DNA from: Apopatocola sp963628785
GTDB taxonomy: Bacteria > Bacillota > Clostridia > Oscillospirales > Oscillospiraceae
Direction of reading: 5' to 3'
DNA: 8,066 bases
NCBI GenBank assembly: GCA_963628785.1
Contig: CAVGGQ010000090.1
Location: 1 to 8,066, forward strand
Shown here: piece after piece, positions 1 to 5,399 of the stretch
Layout of the letters: the number at the start of each line of letters is the position of its first letter
How positions within the stretch are numbered: the stretch's first letter is position 1
Notes under the pieces: generated by a model
Databases searched by the model: none
Told to the model about the DNA's origin: nothing
The model's input: only the letters and a program-made list of their open reading frames with translations
Position numbers and translations under genes: made by a program

Positions 1-56
1 GCTCTGATTAACTAATTTCTACCATGCAGGTGTCCAACTTGCACTTGCAATTTGCG
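1..56. repeat. 56-bp terminal inverted repeat, left arm
   Basis: Bases 1-56 are the exact reverse complement of 8011-8066; identity stops at base 57. The arm contains a small internal palindrome at 39-50 (TTGCA-CT-TGCAA). The response-regulator start codon lies 34 bp inside it. The arm has an in-frame ATG at 24, but no ribosome binding site precedes it. Possible meanings are the border of an invertible segment, the end of a linear or transposable unit, or two opposite copies of a dispersed repeat at which the sequence was cut or assembled. No recombinase or transposase is present in the window. Confidence 0.95.
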
Positions 57-89
57 AGATATGAAAATCAAACTCAAGGAGGATGCGGT

Positions 90-767
90 ATGCGGATCCT
101 GGTAGCGGAAGATGAGGTCAGTATTGCGAAAGCGCTCAAGCTCATGCTCGAGAGAAATAAATACTCGGTGGATGCGGTGTATAACGGCAACGATGCGCTC
201 GATTATATCTGCGCGGGCGAGTACGACGCGCTCGTGCTCGACATTATGATGCCCGGAATGGACGGCATTTCGGTGCTGCGCGAGGTACGCCGCCGCGGCA
301 TCAACACGCCTGCGCTGTTCCTCACGGCCAAGGGCGAGGTGGAAGACCGCATTGCCGGGCTCGATGCCGGTGCGGACGACTATCTGCCCAAGCCCTTTGC
401 GGCGGGCGAATTTCTCGCGCGGGTGCGCGCTCTTGTGCGGCGCAGCGGAGCTTACTCGCCCGATGTGGTGACCGTGGGGCACACGACGCTCGACTGCAGC
501 CGCTATGTTCTCTCCGCTCCCGGCGGCGAGGTGCGGCTCAACAACAAGGAGTTTCAGCTCATGGAGCTTTTCATGCGCCACCGGCATCAGATCTTTTCCG
601 CCGAGCGGCTCATGGACAAGATATGGGGGCTGGAGTCGGACGCGGACATTGACGTGGTGTGGACATACATCGGCTTTCTGCGCAAAAAGCTGCGTGAGGT
701 CGGTGCGGATGTGGAGGTAAAGACCATCCGCGGTGCGGGCTACACGCTGGAGGAAACAGCATGCTGA
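90..767 (+). CDS. OmpR/PhoB-family response regulator
   Basis: 225-residue DNA-binding response regulator, expected to act in the cytoplasm and to be phosphorylated by the kinase encoded directly downstream. The receiver domain covers about residues 1-118: acidic pocket E7/D8, phospho-acceptor D51 in LVLDIMMPGMDG, switch T79 in FLTAKG, and K101 in YLPKPF. A winged-helix effector domain follows (about 127-220), ending in the typical KTIRGAGYTLE wing. The ATG at 90 is chosen because AAGGAGG lies at 77-83; the in-frame ATG at 24 would add 22 residues encoded by the inverted repeat and has no ribosome binding site. The stop overlaps the kinase start (ATGCTGA), indicating translational coupling. 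No convincing promoter is seen between the repeat and the gene, so transcription may enter from outside the window. Target genes are unknown. Confidence 0.95.
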   Translation: MRILVAEDEVSIAKALKLMLERNKYSVDAVYNGNDALDYICAGEYDALVLDIMMPGMDGISVLREVRRRGINTPALFLTAKGEVEDRIAGLDAGADDYLPKPFAAGEFLARVRALVRRSGAYSPDVVTVGHTTLDCSRYVLSAPGGEVRLNNKEFQLMELFMRHRHQIFSAERLMDKIWGLESDADIDVVWTYIGFLRKKLREVGADVEVKTIRGAGYTLEETAC

Positions 768-2023
768 AGAAAATGCGCCGCCGCTTTGTCGGTGCGGCGA
801 TGGCAGCGTTTTCCGCCGTGGTACTGCTCGTTTTCTGCGTGGTGAACTTCGGGAACTACCGCATCGTCGCCGCGCAGCAGGATGAAACGCTCGAGCGCAT
901 CCTCGAGGCAGAGCGCCTCGTACTGCCCGAGGTGCAGTTCCCGGGCTTCCCGGACGGCAGCAAAGTCCCCGCGCAGGAGAACACGCCGCGCATCGACGGC
1001 GGCAAAAACTTCTCGCAGGAAGTGCCGTATATGTTCCGCTATTTTGCGGTATGGTACGATGCCGACGGCAGTCTCTCGAGCGTGAGCGAGGACTTCATCG
1101 CATCCATTTCCCGCTCCGATGCCGAGAGCTATGCCTCCGCCGTTCGCTCGACCGGGCGGCAGCACGGCTACTACAAGGGCTACCGCTATCTCGTGAGCAG
1201 CTCGCCCGACGGTTCGGAGAGTATCATTTTTCTCAATTCCGAGCGCGAGCTCAGCGCCATACGCACGCTTTTGTGGATCACGACGGCGGTGGCCGTCGGG
1301 TGTCTGGGCATCGTATTTCTGCTCGTGCTGCTCTTCTCGGAACGCGCTATCGCGCCGTATATGCGAAATCTTGCCATGCAGAAGCAGTTCATCACGAACG
1401 CCGGGCACGAGCTCAAAACACCGCTCACCGCCATTTCGACGAGCGCCGATGTGCTCGCCATGGAGTACGAGGATGACGAGTGGGTGCGCAACATTCAGCA
1501 GCAGAGCACGCGGCTCTCGCGGCTCATCTCCGATCTCGTGACACTCTCACGGCTCGACGAAGAAAATCCGTTCCCCGAGCGCGCGGAGTTTTCGCTCAGC
1601 GACGCCCTGTGGGAGACGGCGGAGCCGTTCGCTTCGCTCTTCGAATCACGCGGACGCACCTACACGCAGGACATTGCGGACAGCCTTACGATGGTCGGCA
1701 GCCGCTCTGCCGTGCAGCAGATGGTATCCGTACTGCTTGACAACGCCAACAAGTACACGCCCGACGGCGGCCGCATATCGCTCACGGCACACCGTGCCGG
1801 ACGAAAGAATGAGATCATCGTCACAAACACCTGCGAAAACGCCGGACGGATCGATGTCACGCGCATTTTCGACCGCTTCTACCGCGCCGACGAGTCGCAC
1901 TCCTCCCGCATCGGCGGCACCGGCATCGGCCTCTCCATAGCCCGGGCCACCGCCGAAGCCCACAACGGCACCATAAAAGCCGAAGTAAACGGCGACATCA
2001 TCGCATTCCGAGTAAAGATCTAA
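761..2023 (+). CDS. Two-component sensor histidine kinase
   Basis: 420-residue membrane sensor kinase, partner of the overlapping response regulator. Layout: short basic N-terminus, membrane segment about 10-30, extracytoplasmic sensor region about 32-168 with no family I recognise, second membrane segment about 170-192, then HisKA with the H-box FITNAGHELKTPLT (phospho-acceptor H216). The ATPase domain has the N-box LLDNANKYTPDGG (325-337), F-box IFDRFYRAD (369-377) and G-box GGTGIGLSIA (385-394). All catalytic motifs are intact. I see no clear HAMP domain; the second membrane segment runs almost straight into the dimerisation helix. The ATG at 761 lies within the end of the regulator gene. 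The TAA stop (2021-2023) is also the first TAA of the palindromic element that follows, yet the protein has a normal C-terminal length, so it does not look truncated. The signal sensed is unknown. Confidence 0.95.
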   Translation: MLKKMRRRFVGAAMAAFSAVVLLVFCVVNFGNYRIVAAQQDETLERILEAERLVLPEVQFPGFPDGSKVPAQENTPRIDGGKNFSQEVPYMFRYFAVWYDADGSLSSVSEDFIASISRSDAESYASAVRSTGRQHGYYKGYRYLVSSSPDGSESIIFLNSERELSAIRTLLWITTAVAVGCLGIVFLLVLLFSERAIAPYMRNLAMQKQFITNAGHELKTPLTAISTSADVLAMEYEDDEWVRNIQQQSTRLSRLISDLVTLSRLDEENPFPERAEFSLSDALWETAEPFASLFESRGRTYTQDIADSLTMVGSRSAVQQMVSVLLDNANKYTPDGGRISLTAHRAGRKNEIIVTNTCENAGRIDVTRIFDRFYRADESHSSRIGGTGIGLSIARATAEAHNGTIKAEVNGDIIAFRVKI

Positions 2024-2185
2024 GGCAACACCGCACAATTCGGCAAGAGCGATTTGCGAGAGATTTTTTGCCGAATGAAGGAAGAAAACCTTGCCATACT
2101 TTGTGTATGGCAAGGTTTGATGACACGGAGTCGGCGAAAAAAATCCGCAAAGCGCCGCAGACGACATTGTGCGGTGTTGCCTTAG
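2020..2185. mobile_element. 166-bp MITE-like palindromic element (copy 1)
   Basis: Perfect 20-bp terminal inverted repeats (2020-2039 and 2166-2185), beginning CTAAGGCA and ending TGCCTTAG. Imperfect inner arms follow (2050-2074 against 2131-2155), and a perfect 14-bp central hairpin (2086-2118). The whole element can fold into one long cruciform. It has no coding capacity of its own. Shorter relatives occur at 4473-4532 and 5366-5399. No clear target-site duplication is visible. It sits between the convergent kinase and PAP2-barstar genes and supplies the TAA that ends the kinase gene. Confidence 0.85.
2086..2118 (-). terminator. Central hairpin of the palindromic element, possible terminator
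   Basis: Perfect 14-bp stem (2086-2099 with 2105-2118) around a 5-nt loop. Read on the minus strand the stem is followed by a pyrimidine-rich TTTTCTTCC run, which suits Rho-independent termination of the PAP2-barstar transcript. On the plus strand no T-run follows, so termination of the kinase transcript by this stem is less likely, although the larger cruciform might serve both directions. Confidence 0.5.
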
Positions 2186-2193
2186 GTCTGTGT

Positions 2194-3267
2194 TTATTCG
2201 AGGGACAGTGTGCAGTCGTGGCCGGTGTCGGTGCGGACTATCAGGGAGACGATGTTGTCGAAGAGGGTCTCGCCTTCGCCGCGGCGGGCGGCGGCCAGCT
2301 TTTCTTCCATGCGGGGGCGGTTGTTCGGGTGGCAGCGGCGGAGCAGCTTTTCATAATAGAGCACCGTGGCGCCGTAGCCGAGATCCGCGCGGCTCTTTTC
2401 GGAGTGGAGCCAGTGCAGGTGCAGACGCGCCCCGGCGGGGACGGTGCCGTAGCCGCCGCGGAGCAGGTCGTTGAGACCGTCAAGACTGCGCACCGCATCG
2501 TCGGGAGCGACATCGAAGAGGCGGTTGAACTCGCGGAAGAGGCCGTCGGTCGTGGAGAAGTTCTCGCCGTCGATCGTGAGCTCGATGGGCTCCGTCGGCA
2601 CGAGGTCCGCTTCGGGTGCGCTCTTTTTGGCGCTCCTGCCGCGTTTGGCGTCGATGATCTCGCGGAGGTTCGCTTCATAGTACGATTCGGGGATCGCTTT
2701 GGAGATGGCATAGCCCGCGAAGCCGCCGATGCTGCCGGTGATGACGCCGCCGAGCACGTCGGTCGCATAGTGCACGCTCAGGTAGATGCGTGAGAGTCCC
2801 ATGAAAAAAGCGAAGAAGAAGGCCGTCCAGCTCACCTTGCGATTGCCGCGCAGGAACACGGCGAGCGAGGCCGCCATGGCGGCGGTCATGTGGCCAGAGG
2901 GGAAGCTCTTGTCGCTCTCGGTGTGCTTGCCGAGCATTTCCCAATACTGCTGATATACGCTGCCGTCGTGTGTATACGGTCTCGGCCGCGCGACAAGCGG
3001 TTTAAAGCATACGTTTGTCACAAGTGCGCCGATGGCGATGGCCAGGAGCATTGTTGTGCCGTAGCGCCGCGTTTTGCGGAAGATCATCAGCACGAGCGAG
3101 AGCACGATGAGAAACGCGCCGCCCTTGCCGAGAACGGATACGAACGAGAGAAACGGGGTGAAAAATCCGCCGGCGACCTCATACAGACGGTGGACCGCGA
3201 TTGCGACCGCCTCGTCAAATCCGGCAAACACGGTATTCAGCCATAGGGCCAATGCCGTAAGTTCCAT
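2194..3267 (-). CDS. PAP2 membrane phosphatase fused to a barstar-like domain
   Basis: 357-residue two-part protein. Residues 1-192 are a multi-pass PAP2 (phosphatidic-acid-phosphatase type 2) domain with all three motifs: K89-x6-R96-P97 (KPLVARPRP), P123-S-G-H126, and S159-R160-x5-H166-x3-D170. The likely substrate is a lipid phosphate or pyrophosphate such as undecaprenyl pyrophosphate, at the membrane; which one is not shown. A charged linker (about 193-228) leads to residues 229-357, which resemble barstar-type RNase inhibitors: ELTIDGENF at the start, then SLDGLNDLLRGGYG, where D263 and D267 line up by eye with barnase-contacting D35 and D39 of barstar, then a CHPNNR segment and TLFDNIV near the end, as I recall from stand-alone barstar-family proteins of about 130 residues. 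The frame is uninterrupted. The ATG at 3267 has AGGAG 9 nt upstream and its own promoter. The gene lies just downstream of, and co-oriented with, the S24 repressor. The PAP2 call is very secure; the barstar call is good but made by eye. Confidence 0.88.
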   Translation of the reverse strand: MELTALALWLNTVFAGFDEAVAIAVHRLYEVAGGFFTPFLSFVSVLGKGGAFLIVLSLVLMIFRKTRRYGTTMLLAIAIGALVTNVCFKPLVARPRPYTHDGSVYQQYWEMLGKHTESDKSFPSGHMTAAMAASLAVFLRGNRKVSWTAFFFAFFMGLSRIYLSVHYATDVLGGVITGSIGGFAGYAISKAIPESYYEANLREIIDAKRGRSAKKSAPEADLVPTEPIELTIDGENFSTTDGLFREFNRLFDVAPDDAVRSLDGLNDLLRGGYGTVPAGARLHLHWLHSEKSRADLGYGATVLYYEKLLRRCHPNNRPRMEEKLAAARRGEGETLFDNIVSLIVRTDTGHDCTLSLE

Positions 3268-3298
3268 AATGCAGGACTCCTAACTGGTTTATATAGCG

Positions 3299-3313
3299 CG
3301 AGTATTATACTCG
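3299..3313. promoter_or_regulatory. 15-bp palindrome over the -10 box (candidate operator)
   Basis: CGAGTA-TTA-TACTCG is a perfect palindrome with 6-bp arms. It contains the whole -10 hexamer (3304-3309) of the promoter for the PAP2-barstar gene, so a protein bound here would block transcription. The S24 repressor encoded directly upstream is the obvious candidate, but this is inference; the same sequence is not present at the repressor's own promoter. Confidence 0.5.
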
Positions 3314-3332
3314 TATGCGGTGGAAATTGCAA
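3304..3332 (-). promoter_or_regulatory. Sigma-A promoter of the PAP2-barstar gene
   Basis: Minus-strand -35 TTGCAA (3332-3327), 17-bp spacer, perfect -10 TATAAT (3309-3304). The -35 lies 4 nt beyond the stop codon of the S24 repressor gene. The leader to the ATG at 3267 is roughly 30 nt and carries the ribosome binding site AGGAG (3281-3277). Confidence 0.85.
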
Positions 3333-3335
3333 GTC

Positions 3336-3938
3336 TTAGCCGACGACGCGGCCGAATATGCGCAGATCGTCGGCGGCGGTCACGCGAATGGGCTCGTAAC
3401 GGGGGTTGAGGGACACGAGTGACACGCGGCTGCCGGCGCGCTCCAGGCGTTTGCAGAAGCCGGAGCCGTTGTAGAGGAAAACGCCGATCTCGCCGGAGCG
3501 GAGCGTTTCCTGCCGATGCACCCAGACGATCTGGCCGTGCACAAAGCGCGGCTCCATGCTGTCGCCCGCGATGCGCACGCCGAAGTCCGCGTCGGCGGAG
3601 ACCTCGTCTCCGACCTCGACTTCGTCGTAAGCCGTGCCGTCGAGCAGCTCGCCCGTACCGGCGGACACCGCCAGCTGATATAGCGGAAGATACCGCACGC
3701 GCCGACGCAGCTCGATCTTTTCACCGAACGCCGCAACCACATCGCGGATGCGGTACAGCCGGCACAGCTCCACGAGCTGCAGAGCGCTCGGCAGCGTTGT
3801 GCCGCGCTCCCATTTGCTCACGGCCTGCGTGCGCACCGGATACCCCGCATCGGTGATGAATTTTGCCACCTCGGTCTGGTTGTATCCCGCGTCCTTTCGC
3901 GCCAGCGCCAGCCGCTGCCCGAAATCCGTACTGTCCAT
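3336..3938 (-). CDS. Xre-family HTH repressor with S24 self-cleavage domain (LexA/CI-like)
   Basis: 200-residue transcriptional repressor. The N-terminal helix-turn-helix is at about residues 5-65 (FGQRLALARKDAGYNQTEVAK...AVSKWERG). The C-terminal S24 domain has nucleophile S127 in GDSMEP and general base K163 in FCKRL. A93-G94 in AVSAGTG is a plausible autocleavage site just before the catalytic domain. Family knowledge: such proteins repress SOS or phage genes until RecA filaments trigger self-cleavage. The ATG at 3938 is chosen because AAGGGAG precedes it by 8 nt; the open frame extends upstream to 4073, but that stretch runs through the promoter. It is divergent from a small conserved gene and upstream of PAP2-barstar. 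No phage structural or integrase genes are seen, so it may be a stress regulator rather than a prophage repressor. Confidence 0.92.
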   Translation of the reverse strand: MDSTDFGQRLALARKDAGYNQTEVAKFITDAGYPVRTQAVSKWERGTTLPSALQLVELCRLYRIRDVVAAFGEKIELRRRVRYLPLYQLAVSAGTGELLDGTAYDEVEVGDEVSADADFGVRIAGDSMEPRFVHGQIVWVHRQETLRSGEIGVFLYNGSGFCKRLERAGSRVSLVSLNPRYEPIRVTAADDLRIFGRVVG

Positions 3939-4028
3939 ATTCGGCTCTCCCTTCTCACTGCCTCCGTCCTTCGCAAAAGGCTCTGTCGGCCGTTCGACCG
4001 GCGGAAGCAGGATCCTTATCATATCTTT

Positions 4029-4057
4029 ATAATATCGTTCCCGTCGGAAAAATGCAA
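4029..4057 (-). promoter_or_regulatory. Sigma-A promoter of the S24 repressor gene
   Basis: Minus-strand -35 TTGCAT (4057-4052), 17-bp spacer, -10 TATTAT (4034-4029). The predicted transcript start near 4022 leaves a leader of about 85 nt before the ATG at 3938. It faces away from the plus-strand promoter at 4090-4118, the two -35 boxes being about 32 bp apart. Confidence 0.75.
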
Positions 4058-4075
4058 GAAAAATTTCTCCCATCA

Positions 4076-4111
4076 GGCGAAAATTCCTCTTGATTTCGCC
4101 TTATAAGCGAA
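4076..4111. promoter_or_regulatory. Nested inverted repeats between the divergent promoters
   Basis: GGCGAAA (4076-4082) pairs with TTTCGCC (4094-4100) across 11 nt. A second, overlapping pair is TTCGC (4095-4099) with GCGAA (4107-4111) across 7 nt. The second pair fills almost all of the spacer of the plus-strand promoter. These are candidate operators for the neighbouring S24 repressor, which would let it control both itself and the divergent small gene. Confidence 0.5.
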
Positions 4112-4118
4112 TTATAAT
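4090..4118 (+). promoter_or_regulatory. Sigma-A promoter of the small divergent gene
   Basis: -35 TTGATT (4090-4095), 17-bp spacer, perfect -10 TATAAT (4113-4118). The predicted start near 4125 leaves a leader of about 25 nt with GGGAG at 4136-4140 before the ATG at 4149. The spacer holds a candidate operator palindrome. Confidence 0.8.
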
Positions 4119-4148
4119 GTATATATTAGCTTATTGGGAGATTTTATT

Positions 4149-4475
4149 ATGGATGTACTCAACAAGCCGGTGGAAATGATCGCCGTTTGCTCGCCCGAAG
4201 GGGAGCTTATGCCCGTGCGCTTTCGTTTGGAGGACGATGTCGGTGAGCGCATTACCGTGCGTATTCGGCAGGTGCGGCGGCGGGAGGTCATACCGTATCT
4301 CGGCGTGGAATCGCTGCGGTACGAATGCATTGCCCTGCTCGGCGGGCAGCTGCGGCGCTTTGAGCTGCGCTATGCCGTGCGTGCGCATCGGTGGCTCCTC
4401 TGGCAGTTTCTCGACCGCGATGTGAACGGCAAACCGCTGACCGAGGACCGCTTCGGGAAAACCTTTGAATCATAA
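4149..4475 (+). CDS. Conserved small protein divergent from the S24 repressor
   Basis: 108 residues, soluble, no signal peptide or membrane segment, no domain I can name with confidence. It looks beta-rich and basic in the middle: MIAVCSPEGELMPVRFRLEDD, then VRIRQVRRREVIPYLGVESLRYEC, then FELRYAVRAHRWLLWQFL. Short proteins of this pattern are, as I recall, often found beside S24 repressors and Y-family polymerase (dinB/umuC-like) genes in Firmicutes; no polymerase gene is present here. The ATG at 4149 has GGGAG 8 nt upstream; a TTG at 4134 in the same frame overlaps that site and is rejected. The stop TAA (4473-4475) is the first TAA of palindromic element copy 2. Regulation by the divergent repressor is inferred. 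Function unknown. Confidence 0.85.
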   Translation: MDVLNKPVEMIAVCSPEGELMPVRFRLEDDVGERITVRIRQVRRREVIPYLGVESLRYECIALLGGQLRRFELRYAVRAHRWLLWQFLDRDVNGKPLTEDRFGKTFES

Positions 4476-4532
4476 GGCAGCACCGCATGATTCCGCAAAG
4501 CACCGCAGACGACATTGTGCGGTGTTGCCATA
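4473..4532. repeat. Short palindromic element (copy 2, centre deleted)
   Basis: About 60 bp. The left end (TAAGGCAGCACCGCA) matches the terminal repeat of the 2020-2185 element with a few changes, and 4492-4532 matches 2144-2184 almost base for base (differences at 4502 and 4530). The central hairpin and inner arms are missing. It still forms a 12-bp stem (4476-4487 with 4518-4529, one G-U pair) right after the small gene, so it may cap that transcript's 3' end, though no T-run follows. Confidence 0.85.
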
Positions 4533-4578
4533 ATGTGACACATTCCGCAAACTGTAGCGTTTTCTTTATATTCTGCTC

Positions 4579-4606
4579 TTGAAATGCGCGAAATTTGCTC
4601 TATAAT
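4579..4606 (+). promoter_or_regulatory. Sigma-A promoter of the second PAP2-like gene
   Basis: -35 TTGAAA (4579-4584), 16-bp spacer, perfect -10 TATAAT (4601-4606). The predicted transcript start at about 4613 rules out the in-frame TTG at 4609 as a start codon and points to GTG at 4633. The region between element copy 2 and this promoter is AT-rich with no further signal. Confidence 0.8.
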
Positions 4607-4632
4607 AGTTGCAAAATGAATTTTTCAATGGG

Positions 4633-5259
4633 GTGATTTCGATTCGCTGGGGCAGTTTCTTTCTTTTGTGGATTCTGATGATGGCTTTCCATCTCATTCT
4701 CTATTTCGGCTCGCAGTTTCTGGAAGGGGAGCCGCACGTCATCGGGAGTGAGGCGGACAGGCGCATACCGTTCCTCCCGGGATTTATCTATGTTTACAGT
4801 TCCTGGTTTGTGCTACTCTTCGGCATTCCGCTGATGCTGAACATCGTCTCGCCGGAGCTGAGCATCAAATATATGCTCGCGCACAGCATCGACCAGCTTC
4901 TGAGCAATGTGACCTATCTCATTTACCCGACCACATTCCGACGCCCGGAGCCGCCGAAAAAGGGTCTCACCGGTTTTTGCATCTGCACGGTGTACGGCGC
5001 GAACCATCGCTTCCTCAACTGCGCGCCGAGCGTACACTGCTCGGTGTCGTTCCTCTTCGCGCTGGCCGCTCTCGCCGCGCCGCTCCCGGTGTGGCTGCAG
5101 ATCATCGTGTGCGTGTGGGCGCTCGCCATCGTGGCATCCACGCTTTTCGTAAAGCAGCACATGATCATCGACGCCGTGACCGCACTCCCTGCCGCCCTCA
5201 TCTCCTGGCTTCTCGCCGGTCTCTTCAACTGCGCAGCCATCGCCGAAAAGTTTATCTGA
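4633..5259 (+). CDS. PAP2-superfamily integral membrane protein
   Basis: About 208 residues with five or so membrane segments (roughly 7-29, 52-72, 136-150, 152-172, 182-202). Residual PAP2 motifs: YPTTFRRPEP (about 98-107) for motif 1, A-P132-S133-V-H135 for motif 2 (PS-H instead of PSGH), and H176-MII-D180 for motif 3. This arrangement recalls the PAP2-like lipid phosphatase or phosphotransferase branch (inositolphosphotransferase-like) rather than classical YbjG/BcrC types; substrate unknown. It is not closely similar to the PAP2-barstar protein in this window. The start is uncertain: GTG 4633 fits the promoter but lacks a properly spaced Shine-Dalgarno, and a six-codon frame (ATG 4616 to TGA 4636) overlaps it. 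A strong terminator follows at 5300. Monocistronic. Confidence 0.82.
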   Translation: MISIRWGSFFLLWILMMAFHLILYFGSQFLEGEPHVIGSEADRRIPFLPGFIYVYSSWFVLLFGIPLMLNIVSPELSIKYMLAHSIDQLLSNVTYLIYPTTFRRPEPPKKGLTGFCICTVYGANHRFLNCAPSVHCSVSFLFALAALAAPLPVWLQIIVCVWALAIVASTLFVKQHMIIDAVTALPAALISWLLAGLFNCAAIAEKFI

Positions 5260-5299
5260 TGAACCCTGCTTCGCCGGGTCCTCGTATAACAAGACCGAG

Positions 5300-5339
5300 A
5301 TCGCCGCCCCGAATTTTCTTCGGGACGGCGATTTTCGTT
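5300..5339 (+). terminator. Rho-independent terminator
   Basis: A 14-bp stem (5300-5313 with 5319-5332, one C-A mismatch) around a TTTTC loop, followed by TTTCGTT. It lies 40 bp after the stop of the PAP2-like gene. On the minus strand the downstream T-run is poor, so it mainly serves the plus-strand transcript. Confidence 0.85.
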
Positions 5340-5365
5340 AATAGAGAGTCGCAGAGTTTGCACCC

Positions 5366-5399
5366 GCGCCGCAGACGACATTGTGCGGTATTGCCTTAG
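5366..5399 (-). repeat. Solo end of the palindromic element (copy 3)
   Basis: 34 bp identical to the right end of the 2020-2185 element (2152-2185) except for one base (A at 5390). The sequence to its left (from 5365 down) does not continue the element, and no opposite arm is found, so it is a single remaining end. On the minus strand it starts CTAAGGCA directly at the aminopeptidase stop codon. Confidence 0.85.

Noticed and set aside
24..89. In-frame N-terminal extension of the response regulator starting inside the inverted repeat
   Set aside because: No ribosome binding site before ATG 24, and the receiver domain begins properly at ATG 90 behind AAGGAGG.
2068..2793. Long plus-strand open frame opposite the PAP2-barstar gene
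   Set aside because: It is antisense to a gene with clear domains, has no ribosome binding site, and begins inside the palindromic element; a shadow of GC-rich coding DNA.
3939..4073. N-terminal extension of the S24 repressor
   Set aside because: It runs through the mapped promoter region, and the helix-turn-helix begins normally after ATG 3938 with a good ribosome binding site.
3074..4093. Several Arg/Pro/Ser-rich plus-strand open frames across the PAP2 start and repressor gene
   Set aside because: All are antisense to well-supported genes and have no family features or ribosome binding sites.
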